Assembly: GCA_016584495.1 (NCBI GenBank)
Contig: WAID01000013.1
Location: forward strand, 1,984,001 to 2,048,000
Origin: Celoporthe dispersa
Taxonomy: Eukaryota > Ascomycota > Sordariomycetes > Diaporthales > Cryphonectriaceae
DNA length: 64,000 nucleotides
Direction of reading: 5' to 3'
Position 1 is the first letter of the stretch. Each line of letters starts with the position of its first letter. The notes beneath the pieces are model-generated. The model had not been told where the DNA came from, did no database searches, and saw only the letters and a list, made by a program, of their open reading frames with translations. The translations under genes and the position numbers were made by a program. Of the stretch, positions 52,877-63,731 are shown piece by piece.

Positions 52877-55800
52877 ATGCCCGTGGTATACGACGGGACG
52901 AGCGGCGCTGGCCAGGGCGACCTGTTTAAGGACCTCAAGCTGTGGATATCGCGCCGCGTCCCCATGCGGGACAGATGGGTCACCCTCGTCCAGGTTAGAA
53001 ACGCGATTCCTTCCTCCGGGACCCTGTTGCTCGATACTCATGGCCTCTACAGAACAATGGCGGCCAGGTTGTGGCTTTGGAGAAGTCTGCCGACATGTTG
53101 ATTGCTGATCACGTCAAGAGGGCCGGTGTAGGACCTCCTCCTGGGTCTTACTCCTACAGGTGGATCGAGTTCTCGGTCAAGAATGGGGCTCAGGAGAACA
53201 GGGATGACTACCTCATCGGACGACCAGAGGGAAGCTCAAGAAGCGTCGGCGCTGCGGAGCAGACCAAACCAGGTCGTACCCCGTTCACCCACGAGGATGA
53301 TTTGATCTTGACAAAATGGGTCCTGGTGAAGGAAGGTGATAGTACCTACGGTACCAGTGGGACCTCCATCTACAAAGACCTCGAAAAAAAAGTAAGCGTC
53401 CATGCCTCCTCAGGTCAACACGCGGGCTTCCGTCAGGTCTTCTGACATGATCCAGTATCCGCATCATACATGGCAGTCCTGGCGAGAGCGATGGGTCAAG
53501 ACATTGCGCCACAGGCCTCGTCTTCATGTTCCCGATGAAGAGCTCCTCGAACTCCGCGCCGCCGAAGCCCACGCCGCCAAGGCCGCTGCCGTTGTCAGTG
53601 CTCCTTACTCCCCTCCAAGGCAACATCGGCCTGATGCGAAGGAACTGAGCCAGATCTCTAAGGAGCGCCCGAGGACTGGAAGAAATTTTTTCACTCAAGA
53701 GGAAGACCAGATGTTGATTGACCACCTTCGAGAGAACCGTGATGCAAAGCTCAGTGGTAACAAGATCTATCAAGAATTTGCAGAAAAGGTATGTCGTGGC
53801 ACCACGTCCTTCTTCCAGACACAGTGTTCTGATCGACGCGTAGCATACCTCTCATTCGTGGCATTCCTGGCGTGATCGATGGGTCAGGCACCTGAGTCTG
53901 AGGCAGGCTGAGGATGACGGGCGCCCGGGAGCTGGAGATACTTTGGCACAACCAAGGACGAGCGGTCGCAAGGACCAACAACCGCGGCTCATTCAATATG
54001 CATCACCAAAACCCGCCAGTCTGGCAATAACAAGGAGCCCCTTGGCCGTCAATTACGATACCCCCAAACCCCCCGGTGAAGCAGAAGTAGCAAGTCTAGT
54101 TGTGAGGCACCCCTTGCCCGTGCAACCACCGAATCCTAAATCCGATGACGAACGACTGAAAAGGCAGAGGCAGGTCAGGCAGGCCAGACAGGAGGCCAAC
54201 GCTGCCACACGGCTGCAGAGCCTTATGGGAGGGGACCAAGCCCAACTTGAGGCAGCCTTTGTGCCTCTGCAGTCTCTCATGCGGGGCTACTTATTGCGAA
54301 CGAGGCAACCCACAAGATTGACGGAAGCCATGGCAGCGGTAAATGAACACGGCCTGGCTGACAACACTGAGGAAGGCTACCAATGTGCAGAATCTGCTTC
54401 AGAGGGGATGGCGCATCCAGAAGACCCAGCAAGGATACAATTCCTCGGTGATTTCGGGGACTACCTCGAAGTCAGCGGGTCCGGGGTCGACATGGAACCG
54501 CTCATCATGGGGCAGCGCATTGACCTCTGGGATCTCTACAGGATCGCAACTCAGCAAGAATGCCAGCCTGAGGACCGGGACTGGCAGCAAGTTGCAGCGG
54601 ATCTGGGATTTGATGCCCAGAACAGCCCCGCCGTAGTAGCAGAGGTACGGGACTGCTTTAAAGACAACTTGGCGGACTTTGAGGAGGCTATCCGGGCCTT
54701 TGAGTACCAAGATGATGAAACCCAGGAAAGAGAGGGAGAGGGAGAGGGAGAGGAGGAGGAGGAGGAGGAGGAGGAGGAAGACGAGGAGGGGGCGCCTGAG
54801 GAAAGCCTGCCTGACGAAACACCAGAAGTCCTGTTGACGCCGGATGCCATGGTAGCACCTAAGCAGCCTCTTACTGAGCTGTCATCTCCGGCCTATCAGT
54901 CATCACCACCCCTAGCGGGATCAAAGCGGTCTCGACAACTCTCTGAGCTCCTGACATCTGACCTCGCTTATCCGTCAAGCCCCTCCAAGAAGCGCCGTCG
55001 CCTCGACAAGAATATCGTCATACCTCCAACACCTGAAGAGAAACTCATGTCCTCACGAAGGCAGCTGCGTCACAGTACTCCACAGTACACGTCATCCCCG
55101 TTGAAGTCTCGAGTTCTTACTGAGGATGAGACTGTGGAGATTAGCTCGACTGAGGACTCAGACGATCTGCTGGAGGAAGAGATACAAGGCGGCGAAAGGG
55201 CAGATGAAGTACCGATTGAAACCCCATCGAGGAGGAGGCTTGACGAGCCGGGAACCCGAGACTCTCTCATCGGCACTGGCCACGAGCAGAGCGATGATGA
55301 CCCAATCGAGGAGGATGAAGTCAGTCCATCACGGCAGCTCCAACTGGAGGCTGATGCCTTTCATAACTCTGCACGGCTCGCTCCCAGGAGCTGGGTCGGT
55401 AGCACGCGGGAGCAGAATGGGCACACCGTCTCACCTACGGGTCAGAGACGGGCTGTTAAAGCAGACAACAACACGTTTAAAGTCAACGCCAAGCATACGG
55501 CTAACCTGCCGCCGGACACCGTTACATCTCGAACTTCTGTCAATGGTAACGCAGCCAAGAGGATATTACCGCCGCAGTATCAGCGACATACTACATCAGA
55601 TCGGAACAGCACTGTCCAGCCGCCACCACAAGTGAATGTCTCCGCATCAGGACAACCTTCAGGCTCCCCACCGACGGCGCGCACTACAAACAAGACTATG
55701 CCAAAAAGCAAGCTCTCTGGTGGCTATACGCCAAGACCTGCAGGGCAGGCGTCGTCCAGATATCCAACGTTCCCAGCGTCGGCACCACCCCAAACATCCA

Positions 55801-56210
55801 ACGAACATGAAGACACCGGCACCCTCGAATCATCCAGGCTCGACTTACTAGCTATGGAAGCCCAGTTCCACCACTTCCAGGCCCTGGGGTATCTAGAGGA
55901 CCATATTTTACAGGCTCAAGATGCCTCTACATGCCAGCGAGGTCTCATGGTAGTCGCTCTGGACAGCCTGGCTCACGGCCGCGGGATCCCAGAGAATGAG
56001 CCTGGGGTGTGGAGCAAACGTGACAGCAACGAGTTGAGGATGATCAGAGCATACGAGCGACGGCAAGCGAAAGGCCAGGAACATGCAGGAACTACTGCGA
56101 ATGGTAGGGAGAAGGTCAAGATCTGGCAGGCGCGTCACAGGTTGGAGTCGAAACACGGCAAGAAGATGATCGAGTATCGAAACCAGTTCCTTGATATAAT
56201 GGAGCAGTGA
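52877..56210 (+). CDS. RAP1: telomere-binding protein Rap1
   Basis: Rap1 is a shelterin component at telomeres. Exons are 52877-52993, 53053-53391, 53456-53788 and 53844-56210, all in phase: 1051 residues. The start MPVVYDGTSGAGQGDLFKDL opens an N-terminal BRCT domain (WISRRVPMRDRWVTLVQ, then NNGGQVVALEKSADMLIADH and SYRWIEFSV). Two Myb/homeo-like domains follow: about 114-172 (GRTPFTHEDDLILTKWVLVK; YPHHTWQSWRERWVK) and about 227-280 (GRNFFTQEEDQMLIDHL; HTSHSWHSWRDRWVRHL). Each is cut by an intron at the same place, between the second helix (IYKDLEKK / IYQEFAEK) and the recognition helix, which suggests duplication. An IQ-like segment (ATRLQSLMGG), a poly-Glu stretch (about 54733-54790), a long disordered region and a helical Rap1 C-terminal domain (MEAQFHHFQALGYLEDHI to YRNQFLDIMEQ) complete the protein. 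Confidence 0.92.
54724..54792 (+). repeat. RAP1: GAG-rich repeat encoding poly-Glu in RAP1
   Basis: Tandem GAGGGA and then GAG codons encode EGEGEGEEEEEEEEEEDEE. It is an acidic low-complexity segment between the Myb domains and the C-terminal domain. Confidence 0.9.
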
Positions 56211-56468
56211 GCAATTGGACTGGCATGACGGCCAGCATCGACGCTGGTGCGAGGGGTTTTAGTGTATGCATACCCAGAAGGATCGCGTTCTAGATCCGAC
56301 GTCCTCAGCCCGAGCTGATTCTTGTGCTCCTAAGTACTCTAGTGATTATATTACAGCTCACTAAGTTTGTTGTTTTGATTATAGTGAAGTTATCGTGGCT
56401 CCTATACGTGAAAAGCAAAATGATTATCATGTTCTGGTATCCTGTACTCGAGATATATATTTCCCATT
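56211..56468. other. short region between convergent RAP1 and nitrilase-family genes
   Basis: 258 bp, AT-rich after 56320. It holds the two 3' ends. No gene is seen. Confidence 0.5.
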
Positions 56469-57707
56469 TTATTTCGACCCCTTCTCCTCCCCATCCCTCG
56501 CCAGCTCGTAACCATAATGCCAGCCGTGCCCTCTTATGTCCTCCCTCACCTTATAGTTCTCCTCGGCGATCCTCAACACGTCCAGATCCACCTCGACATA
56601 ACTAACCCCATCCTCATCCAGCCCCACCTCCCTGCTCTCGCCCTCCCGGAGAACCTTCAGCCTCCCCTGGATCGGCATCGCGACCTGGCTGCACCCGCCC
56701 TTGTTGCAGAACACCACAGCACACGTGTTCTCAAACGCCCTGCTCACGACGCAGCTGTCGAGAAACACCTTCTCCGAGTCCGGGTTCAGCGCCAGCCCGA
56801 CCTCGTCCAGGTCCGTGATCAGCCAGAACGACGGGATGAGCACCAGCTGCGCCCCGTCCGCGATCAGCGCGCGGAACGCCTCCGGGAACGCCAGATCCCA
56901 GCACACCAGCATCCCCGCCCGCACCGCGGTCCCGTCCGCGTGGGTCAGCGGCGTGTCGAAGGCGCTGTGCGGCTCGTGTCGGCCAGGCGAGAGGTGAGGG
57001 CGCTCCGGGTGCCAGAGGTTCTTCTTCTGGTACGAGGCGGTGAGCTCGCCCGTGCCCGCCGCGATGAAGTGCGCCATGTTGCGCAGCTCGCGGCCGCCGA
57101 GGAGCTCGCGCGCCCTCTCGCTGGCCGGGTCGGGCGCGTGCTCCGTCGAGGGGTGCGCCTCGCAGATCGTGCCCGGCACGAGGGAGATGTTGAGCTCGCG
57201 GGCGAGGGCCTGGTACCGCGGGACGTAGGCCTCGGAGTCGGCGCAGGCGGTGATGAAGTCTGGGTGGTCTGGGGCCCAGGAGGTGAGGTGGTACTCGGGC
57301 AGGATGGCGAGGTGGCAGCCTGCTGCGGCTGCTTTTCGGATCTCTGCCTCGGCCTTTGCGAAGTTGGCTGCTGGGTCGACGGGCTGGGACGGTGTTAGTC
57401 TCGTGTGCGTGCGTGTGTGTGTGTGTGTGTGTGTATGTCTAAAGAGAAGCGTATTGCAAACGAAAGAGGGCGAGGTGGATATGAGAGAGATGACTTGTGT
57501 GGGCTAGATAGGAAGACCTTGGGAGATGGGAATCCTTCAAGGGAACAAAGTGTCCTTGAGCACCTCCCGAGTAAAATAGACACTGTCAAGTCGCCTCGCC
57601 ATACTTCCTCCAGCTCGAGCAACACTCTCCCCCCATAGAAGATGAGAAGGCACTCAACGAACCTTGGGCTGCATTTGAATCAGCGCAAACTTGTAGACGG
57701 GCGCCAT
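56469..57707 (-). CDS. nitrilase-superfamily carbon-nitrogen hydrolase
   Basis: Exons 57663-57707 and 56469-57383 give 319 residues, intact. The start MAPVYKFALIQMQPK joins PVDPAANFAKAEAEIRKAAA. The Glu-Lys-Cys triad of the superfamily is visible: Glu45 in AILPEYHLTSW, Lys135 in SYQKKNLWHPERPHL and Cys176 in GMLVCWDLAFPEAFR. The superfamily cleaves non-peptide C-N bonds in amides, carbamoyl compounds or nitriles. The sequence resembles the amidase/carbamoylase type more than aromatic nitrilases, because the Cys is followed by WDLAFPE rather than by the true nitrilase CWE motif. No signal peptide. The 279-bp intron contains a GT repeat (57403-57438) and an unusual GTTCGT donor. Substrate cannot be told from the sequence. 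Confidence 0.9.
57403..57438. repeat. (GT)n repeat in the nitrilase-family gene intron
   Basis: GT/GC dinucleotides with an A interruption, inside the intron 57384-57662. Confidence 0.9.
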
Positions 57708-58314
57708 CTTGAAGATGAATTCCGTGGACTTTTCTAGGGACTAGAATCCTTCTTCTTTTTCTTTTCTAAACTTGGAAGGCGATCTCTTTCTTTCTCTCTC
57801 TCTCTCAAAAAAAGGGAATAATTTGTGCAAAGCGGTAGAATATATGGGCATGCATAGGCAGCATTTGTGAAGTCGCCGGTGGAAGTGACCGATAACCGGA
57901 GCCGAACGGCGGAGTGGTGGAGACCACGGGTGGCCACTTCCTGTAGCTCGCACGTGGTTTTGCCCTGCGGGTGATGGCACTAGGGATTTCTACCGAGTCC
58001 ATGCAGCCAGGTTCAAGATGGAGGAGGGGCAATGGATGCCGTCAACTCAGGCAATGCGGCAATCAAAACAGGAAGAATGTCACCAATGATGGGAGACAGA
58101 CAGGCAGATCCACGAACGTGAGTGATATTCAGAGTCAAGAGAGGACAAAGCAGCATCAGTTCGACAGTGCCACAGGACAACTGGAATGCATATTGGATAT
58201 CAAAGGCTTCTTTCTGTTTTCTTTTTTTCTTCTCTAACTCTGTATCGCTATTGACACTGTGTGTGATCTATGCCATCCAACATGTTTATATATTCCATGG
58301 TGGAGGGAGACAGA
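57708..58314. other. intergenic region between nitrilase-family gene and AHA1
   Basis: 607 bp, upstream of the hydrolase and downstream of AHA1. TC-rich at 57785-57810. No gene is seen. Confidence 0.5.
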
Positions 58315-59437
58315 TCAGAGAACCGTACCGAAGCTATCGTGATGTCAGCAAGCTGCAGTGAGCCGAGATGGGGGGGGGGGGGATGTCTGCAACTTACCCG
58401 AAAGTCCGCTTGATACTGTGCACGTAGTAGTTCTGCCAGTTCTCCTTGGTGACCTCCTCCTGGCCTACAGGTACGCCTGTCCAGTTGACCCGCATGACGG
58501 TCACGCTGTCGACATCATTCTGGTCGAACTCAATCTCCAGCGTGCTGTGGTGTCCCGCCGGCCATTGCTGCAGTCTCCAGCTCTGCACAATCTTCTTGTT
58601 CTCCTCCAGCTCCAAGTACTCGCCCGTCACGTTCCCACCAAAGATCTCAAACTTGTCGCCCTTCTGAGAACCCTCAAACACCTTAGGCGGTGCGCGTGTG
58701 AATGCCGCGATCCGCTGCGGGTCGGTGAAGGTCTTGAACAGCTCCTCTGCAGTTGTCCGGAACTCTTCCGAGTCTGTGACTGTTGTGGTGTTGACAACGG
58801 CGCCGCTGTCAGACTTCTTGGAGGTTGTGGTGGAGGAGGTAGGGGCAGATGGCTTCTGGGGGTGCATCTTGGGCGTGGAGAAGCCGCTGGAGGGATTGGA
58901 CCCAGGGGCGTGCTGAATGTCCTTGCCGTGCTCTGCTATCAGGGCCGGGGCCAGCTTGAGGAATTCCACCCTCAGCTGGGGAAGGAGCTTGGCACGAACC
59001 AGATCCTTGACCGGCTGCTTCTCTTTCGACTCGGAGTAGATGTCGACTTCGAACTGTCAGGGCCATCTTTAGCATAAAAGCCCTGCAACGGACCTCAAGA
59101 GATCATATTCGCAATGGGTAAGCTTGCATACCACGAACTCGTCCTCCTCTGTATCGTGTGCCACCTCTGGAACGGTGATGGTGCCCGAGACGTCCTCGAC
59201 GTCGGCGGTAGAGCCCGAGTACTCCAGCACCAGCTTAACGTCAAAGATGGTGATCACCTTGCCCTTGCGCTGCGAGACGTCGACATCACCATCTGAGCTG
59301 ACGATCTTGCTGATCTTTGCCTTGGTCTCGCCGTCCTCAGCCGCGATCTTGGTCAAGTTGTCCTCAAACCATTGTCTCGCCCAGGCAGAGACGTCCTTGT
59401 TCACCCAGTGCCAGTTGTTGGGGTTGTGGAGGACCAT
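58315..59437 (-). CDS. AHA1: Hsp90 co-chaperone Aha1
   Basis: Aha1 binds Hsp90 and stimulates its ATPase in the cytosol. Three exons: 59132-59437, 58398-59053 and a 19-bp last exon, 58315-58333 (GTAAGT..GATAG, phase 2); 326 residues, intact. The start MVLHNPNNWHWVNKDVSAWA carries the diagnostic NxNNWHW motif, followed by the N-terminal Aha1 domain (GKVITIFDVKLVLEYSG, DIYSESKEKQPVKDLVRAKL). A Ser/Thr/Pro-rich linker at about 170-200 leads to the C-terminal AHSA1 (START-like) domain (TAEELFKTFTDPQRIAAFTR, FEIFGGNVTGEYLELEENKK, WPAGHHSTLEIEFDQND). The last exon turns SIKRTFG into SIKRTFGFGTVL, restoring the conserved FGFG ending. If intron 2 is kept, a TAA directly after the Gly ends the protein five residues early. 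Intron 2 contains a 13-G run (58370-58382). Confidence 0.95.
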
Positions 59438-60744
59438 CTTGTCGAGGTTGATTGGGTGCCCGGTAGACCTAGCGGGGTAGCTTGGATGCGAGGCTGGATT
59501 GGAACGTGGGGCAGCTCGAGATCGGGGTCTGTCCTTGCCATAGACGGTCAGTCAACGCTGCATCGAGAGAGGGATGTAGTGTGAGGGCACAAAAGCAAGA
59601 GGAAGAAGTATCACTTCGATCAGAGACTGTGTAACAAGAAGCTTGGTCATCAAAGGAGAGAGTACAAAAACCCTATGACTGGTGCCAGCTGTATATTTCA
59701 TCACATCGAGGACACTTCAACTGGCTGCGAGGAAAACAGAAGAAAAAAGGTCGTGTACGTACCGTTGCTCGTAGGCGGTTGGCTGAAACAGAAAGAGAGA
59801 GAGAGAGAGAGAAGATGGTGTGTAGCGCAAACAGAGAGGTGTGAGGTTCTCGCGGTGGTTGTGGTTGTGGTCGCGGTGGGAGGAGCCGACTTTCTGGTTT
59901 GAGGGTGCAGCAGAGCTGGGGAGGAATCCAGGCGATTCCATACCGTTCTGCGAGGCTGCAAAAATATAGCAGGAGAAGCTGGCCCCTGCCCCACCTGCCC
60001 GGGTCACCTCAGTCAGTAAGCTTTAGCAGTCCCTCCATTGCGGGCTTATGCATCGGCCCTTCAGCCTTGCTCAGTGCAGAACCACATGTCTGAACAGGTG
60101 TTCTTGTTGGATTGCAACCCAACAATCAACGCCAAGCTGTCCTGTCGGGTGTTGTTTTTTCGTGGTCGAGAAGAATGTTGCAAGAGGGCAGAAATTTGCT
60201 CGCACAGAAATTTAAGCGATGCTACTTAGTGGGGCTGCCTACCCCTGCCCTGCTGTGGAGTGCCGCTATACTTATTCCTCCTCCTCAACATCAATCAAAG
60301 GCCTTCAGGTCTTTCCACATCCTGTGCCAGACGGTATCATATAGAACAAATGTCCAAAAAGAAAAGAAAGGAAAAAATCTCCGCCACTGAGAGCACATCT
60401 CGTCTATCAGCATCCACTCAGGCCCTTTCTTCTCTTCTCCCCTCGAGATGGTGGGTTCGGAGGGTTCCTCTGATCCCGCTCAATAGTCAGCAACATCGAC
60501 CGCAGACTGGCATTGTGTCCCAGTTATCAAATGCCCTCTTTGGTGCCAGAATGATCTGCAAGTATGTGAACTTTTGAGGAATTGGCAGAGGAGCCAAAGG
60601 ATATTGCCAGGTCATCACGTCGATACGGGCCGGTCTACAAAGCACTCGCTGTGCTGGATCAGAGAAAAAGGTTCACTCTGTCCGATAATAGCTGAACGTT
60701 CCCCAGGATCCACCAGTCTGCTCACACCATCCGCGCCCATCCTC
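59438..60744. other. intergenic region upstream of AHA1
   Basis: 1.3 kb upstream of AHA1 and downstream of the membrane-protein gene, with a GA repeat at 59794-59813. I looked for an alternating GAA/TTC heat-shock element and found only weak partial matches (for example near 59608-59618 and 60093-60105). No gene is supported. Confidence 0.45.
59794..59813. repeat. (GA)n microsatellite
   Basis: About ten GA units upstream of AHA1. Confidence 0.9.
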
Positions 60745-62603
60745 TTAAACGCCGCTGTGTGAGACCGGATCCGACAAGGTTTCCATCAAATATTCACTGT
60801 CTGTGCCGGCTCTCCTCGACCCTCGCATGGCTAGTCGTGTAAGATCATACGGCGGTGCCAGGACGCCCAAGAGATCCGCCCACCTAAATACCTTGCCATA
60901 TGTCTTTACGCAGCGTCCCTGCACAATGACATGACCCAGGACTTCACAAGCAATCCCAGGCTGCCTGAAAATGGCCTCAAGATATCTGCCTGCTTCTTTG
61001 CGATCCCTCACGATCCTGTGCAACACCGGCTCCGTCTGAATCATCTCGCTCGCCATATACATGGCCGTCACCCTGCCCATGATGCCCGATCCCAGCACAA
61101 GCACAAGAATCACCAGCGCCGGCTCAATCGTGATCAGCGTCGCGCTGGCGAACATCCCTGTGCCAAAAGCGAACGCACCGACCGACAATATCTTTGACAA
61201 GGTGCGCCACAGCGCGTGCCAGTTCGAGACGCGGTTGACCGTCAGGAGGACGTAGAAGGGCTCTTTCGCCGAGGTCCATGTCGGCGAGTCAATCCAAACG
61301 CCACCGGTGGTATTGTAGCCCTTTTCAAGAGCAGTGATGATGTCCTCGGGGCTTTTGAAGCTGTCGCGCTGAGGAACTTCTTGGGGCGGTACTGACGGCT
61401 GAGGACTGGAGGGGAACGGGAATCCCGCCCCCTCAGCAACGGGTCTCCGCGAGATCCTGCGCTCTCTAGGGGCTGGAATCGTCTCTGCCGTGGCATCAAT
61501 CTGCGTAGATATCGATCCATGACCACTCTGTACCGGGGGAAATGACCCAAGGCGTTTCGGGGTCTACTGTTACCTTCGGTGCAAGCCAGACGCGGATGGT
61601 CCACGTTTTGGTAAAAGGAACTCCAACGACGTTTTCCATAATCGATGAGGTGGCCAGGACCGCGAACCATATATAGGCCCATCCAGGGAACTGTGGTATC
61701 GTGAAGTTAGTAGTTATACAAGCCTCGCCTAAGCTTGACACTTTAGAAGCCACTGCCGATGATTAATTATGCGAGACTTACATCGCACCACCAAGGAATG
61801 ATCCCACTCGCACTGGCAAGGTGACAGGCAACAATGATGACAGCAAGCCATAGGCACTGCAGAAACACGCCCAAGCCGATTTTCACCCACGAACTGGTCC
61901 CAGTCTCCTTGCGAGCCCGTGCCAGCACCTTCTTGGCGAAGAGCTCACCTTCGGTGAGCTTTGCGTCTGCCTCGTCCCTCTCCAGACCATCACTTTTTCT
62001 CTCGTTCGCCGGTGCCGCCACTATAGTATCATACTGAAATGCCTCGATATTGTAATCTTCAACCTTGTCGGGAACGAAGCTCCCTCCCAGGGACAGCAGC
62101 ATCGACAGCATCCCGCCCAGGGGGAACAGCTTGTACAGCACCCAGAGCTCCTTGGCCGGGGCTCCTACCAGGACGCCCACCGTGGGCATGATGGTCAGCA
62201 AGGTGCTGGCGCTGGACATGCTTGCGGCTGTCGCGGCTCCCACGCTGTCCAGCGCCACGGAGAGGTTGCCGACACAGAAAGCCTCTGTCCCCGCGTGCCG
62301 GATGGTGTATCCACGATCGAGAAGGCTGGCCCAGTTGAGCTTATTTCCGAGGCAGTTGTTGATATCCGCGTAGATATTAGCTTTTTGGTCGTCAGTCGGT
62401 TGCTGGTTGGTGAAGACATCATAGTTGGAGGTTGTACTGTTCGCCAGGCTCGTGTAGTCCCCGAAAGCCATCGGCATATTCGACAGCACCATTTGCAGCG
62501 CCAATACCAGGCGAGTCGTCGGCTCTGTGATCAGCATCCATGCTCTCTGGTTTGCTGAATTGACAATCGAACGGAAAGCATACGAAGGCGAGAAGGTGGC
62601 CAT
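60745..62603 (-). CDS. unrecognised multi-pass membrane protein
   Basis: Exons 61782-62603, 61574-61690 and 60745-61500 (introns GTAAGT..CACAG and GTAACA..GCAG, both phase 0) give 564 residues. I do not recognise the family. Likely membrane segments are LVLALQMVLSNMPMAFG (near 32), LLTIMPTVGVLVGAPAK and the following LYKLFPLGGMLSMLLSLGG (about 135-175), VKIGLGVFLQCLWLAVIIV (about 240-265), FPGWAYIWFAVLATSSIMEN (275-295) and SVGAFAFGTGMFASATLITI with PALVILVLVLGSGIMG near 415-455. The N-terminal extramembrane loop has several Asn and two Cys and could be glycosylated. Charged cytosolic loops lie between segments. The second intron (61501-61573, 73 bp) is inferred because the two flanking frames differ by one base; its boundaries are canonical. 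It is the only complete gene at this end without an assigned role. Confidence 0.75.
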
Positions 62604-63731
62604 CGCGTTTGCGTTTGTGTTACTAGTTGTAATTTAGATAAATGTTGCATAATTATCCAGATGTTTGACTTGTTAAGTGTAAGTAAGAAAAGAAAATCCC
62701 GAGGGAACACAGCTCGGAGAGGACATAGTTGATAGTCTGCTGCTTTTATAAGGCTCCCCTTATGAGGCTTGGCTAATTATGAATATTGAGACCACAGAAA
62801 TAAGCTGATCGTGCACATCGTGATGGATGCGACCTGAAGATCGTGTGCTCCAAACTCGGGCTATTTACCTAAAATGATCGCGTGGAGCACCAACAATTCG
62901 CACATCCTCCAGTAAAAGCATTAGTCAAGTCTCATCAAGCCTCCAAACAAGTCTAGTCCCGCCTGAATTCCGTGAGAAGGATTCAAGGCTGAAATAAGGT
63001 CCGCGCAGTGAGACGCGGAGGCGAGGTAGTGCCAAAAAGGAGTGATAAGGCTCTGGAAGAGTTTCAGGAGTCGTCCCTTCATACGAGGTAGAATATGAAG
63101 ATGAGCTGGAAAATACGCGATCTACCAGGCTTGGGACAAGCTCTACAGAATCCTTAAAACTTACAATCACTCCCACACTACCAAGGGCTGACTCCTCCAA
63201 AAGTCATAATCTCCGTAAATCTTTTATGGTAGTTACGTTGCGGACGGTGAGACTCAACAGCCCACCTACATGATGGAACTAGAAGGAGTGCCGGACGATA
63301 AATGCGTACCAATAAAGCTCTAGGCCCCTAGAGAGGAACCAGAGGGCATGGGACAATCTCGTGAGAGTAGAGTTTGAGGGATATCCCTAGATAAGTAGGT
63401 CCGGATCCTCGATATGTGTTTGCTGTAACAACAAGACCCTCGAGCTGAGCGTAATGAGAAATTCCGATTGCAAAGCAATTGACTGGCTGAGAAACCATGA
63501 TGTCAGGGTATATCAAACTATTCGTAGACAGATGGGCTGCTCCCCTGAACTGCTATCTCCTGGTAGCCATCCATGAGCATCAGCCCTGTGATTAGATAAT
63601 TGAATAGACGCCGTCGCTGGTGAGAATGCGTGATTTGAGAAAAAGCAATGAGCCCTCGTCCATAAATGTGCCATACATGTACGTGTTAGACAACCGTATG
63701 AGCTACCGCCTACTGTGCGGTCTTCATTTCA
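62604..63731. other. intergenic region upstream of the membrane-protein gene
   Basis: 1.1 kb with balanced composition. Both strands hold short protein-like open stretches (62925-63200 and 63328-63516, minus; overlapping plus-strand frames) but none has a start, motif or splice structure I can defend. Confidence 0.4.

Noticed and set aside
59438..60744. Heat-shock element upstream of AHA1
   Set aside because: Only isolated GAA or TTC units occur; no run of three alternating units was found.
61535..61539. Frameshift in the membrane-protein gene at a five-G run
   Set aside because: The required shift is in the opposite direction to a missing base, and a canonical 73-bp phase-0 intron (61501-61573) explains the change of frame without any error.
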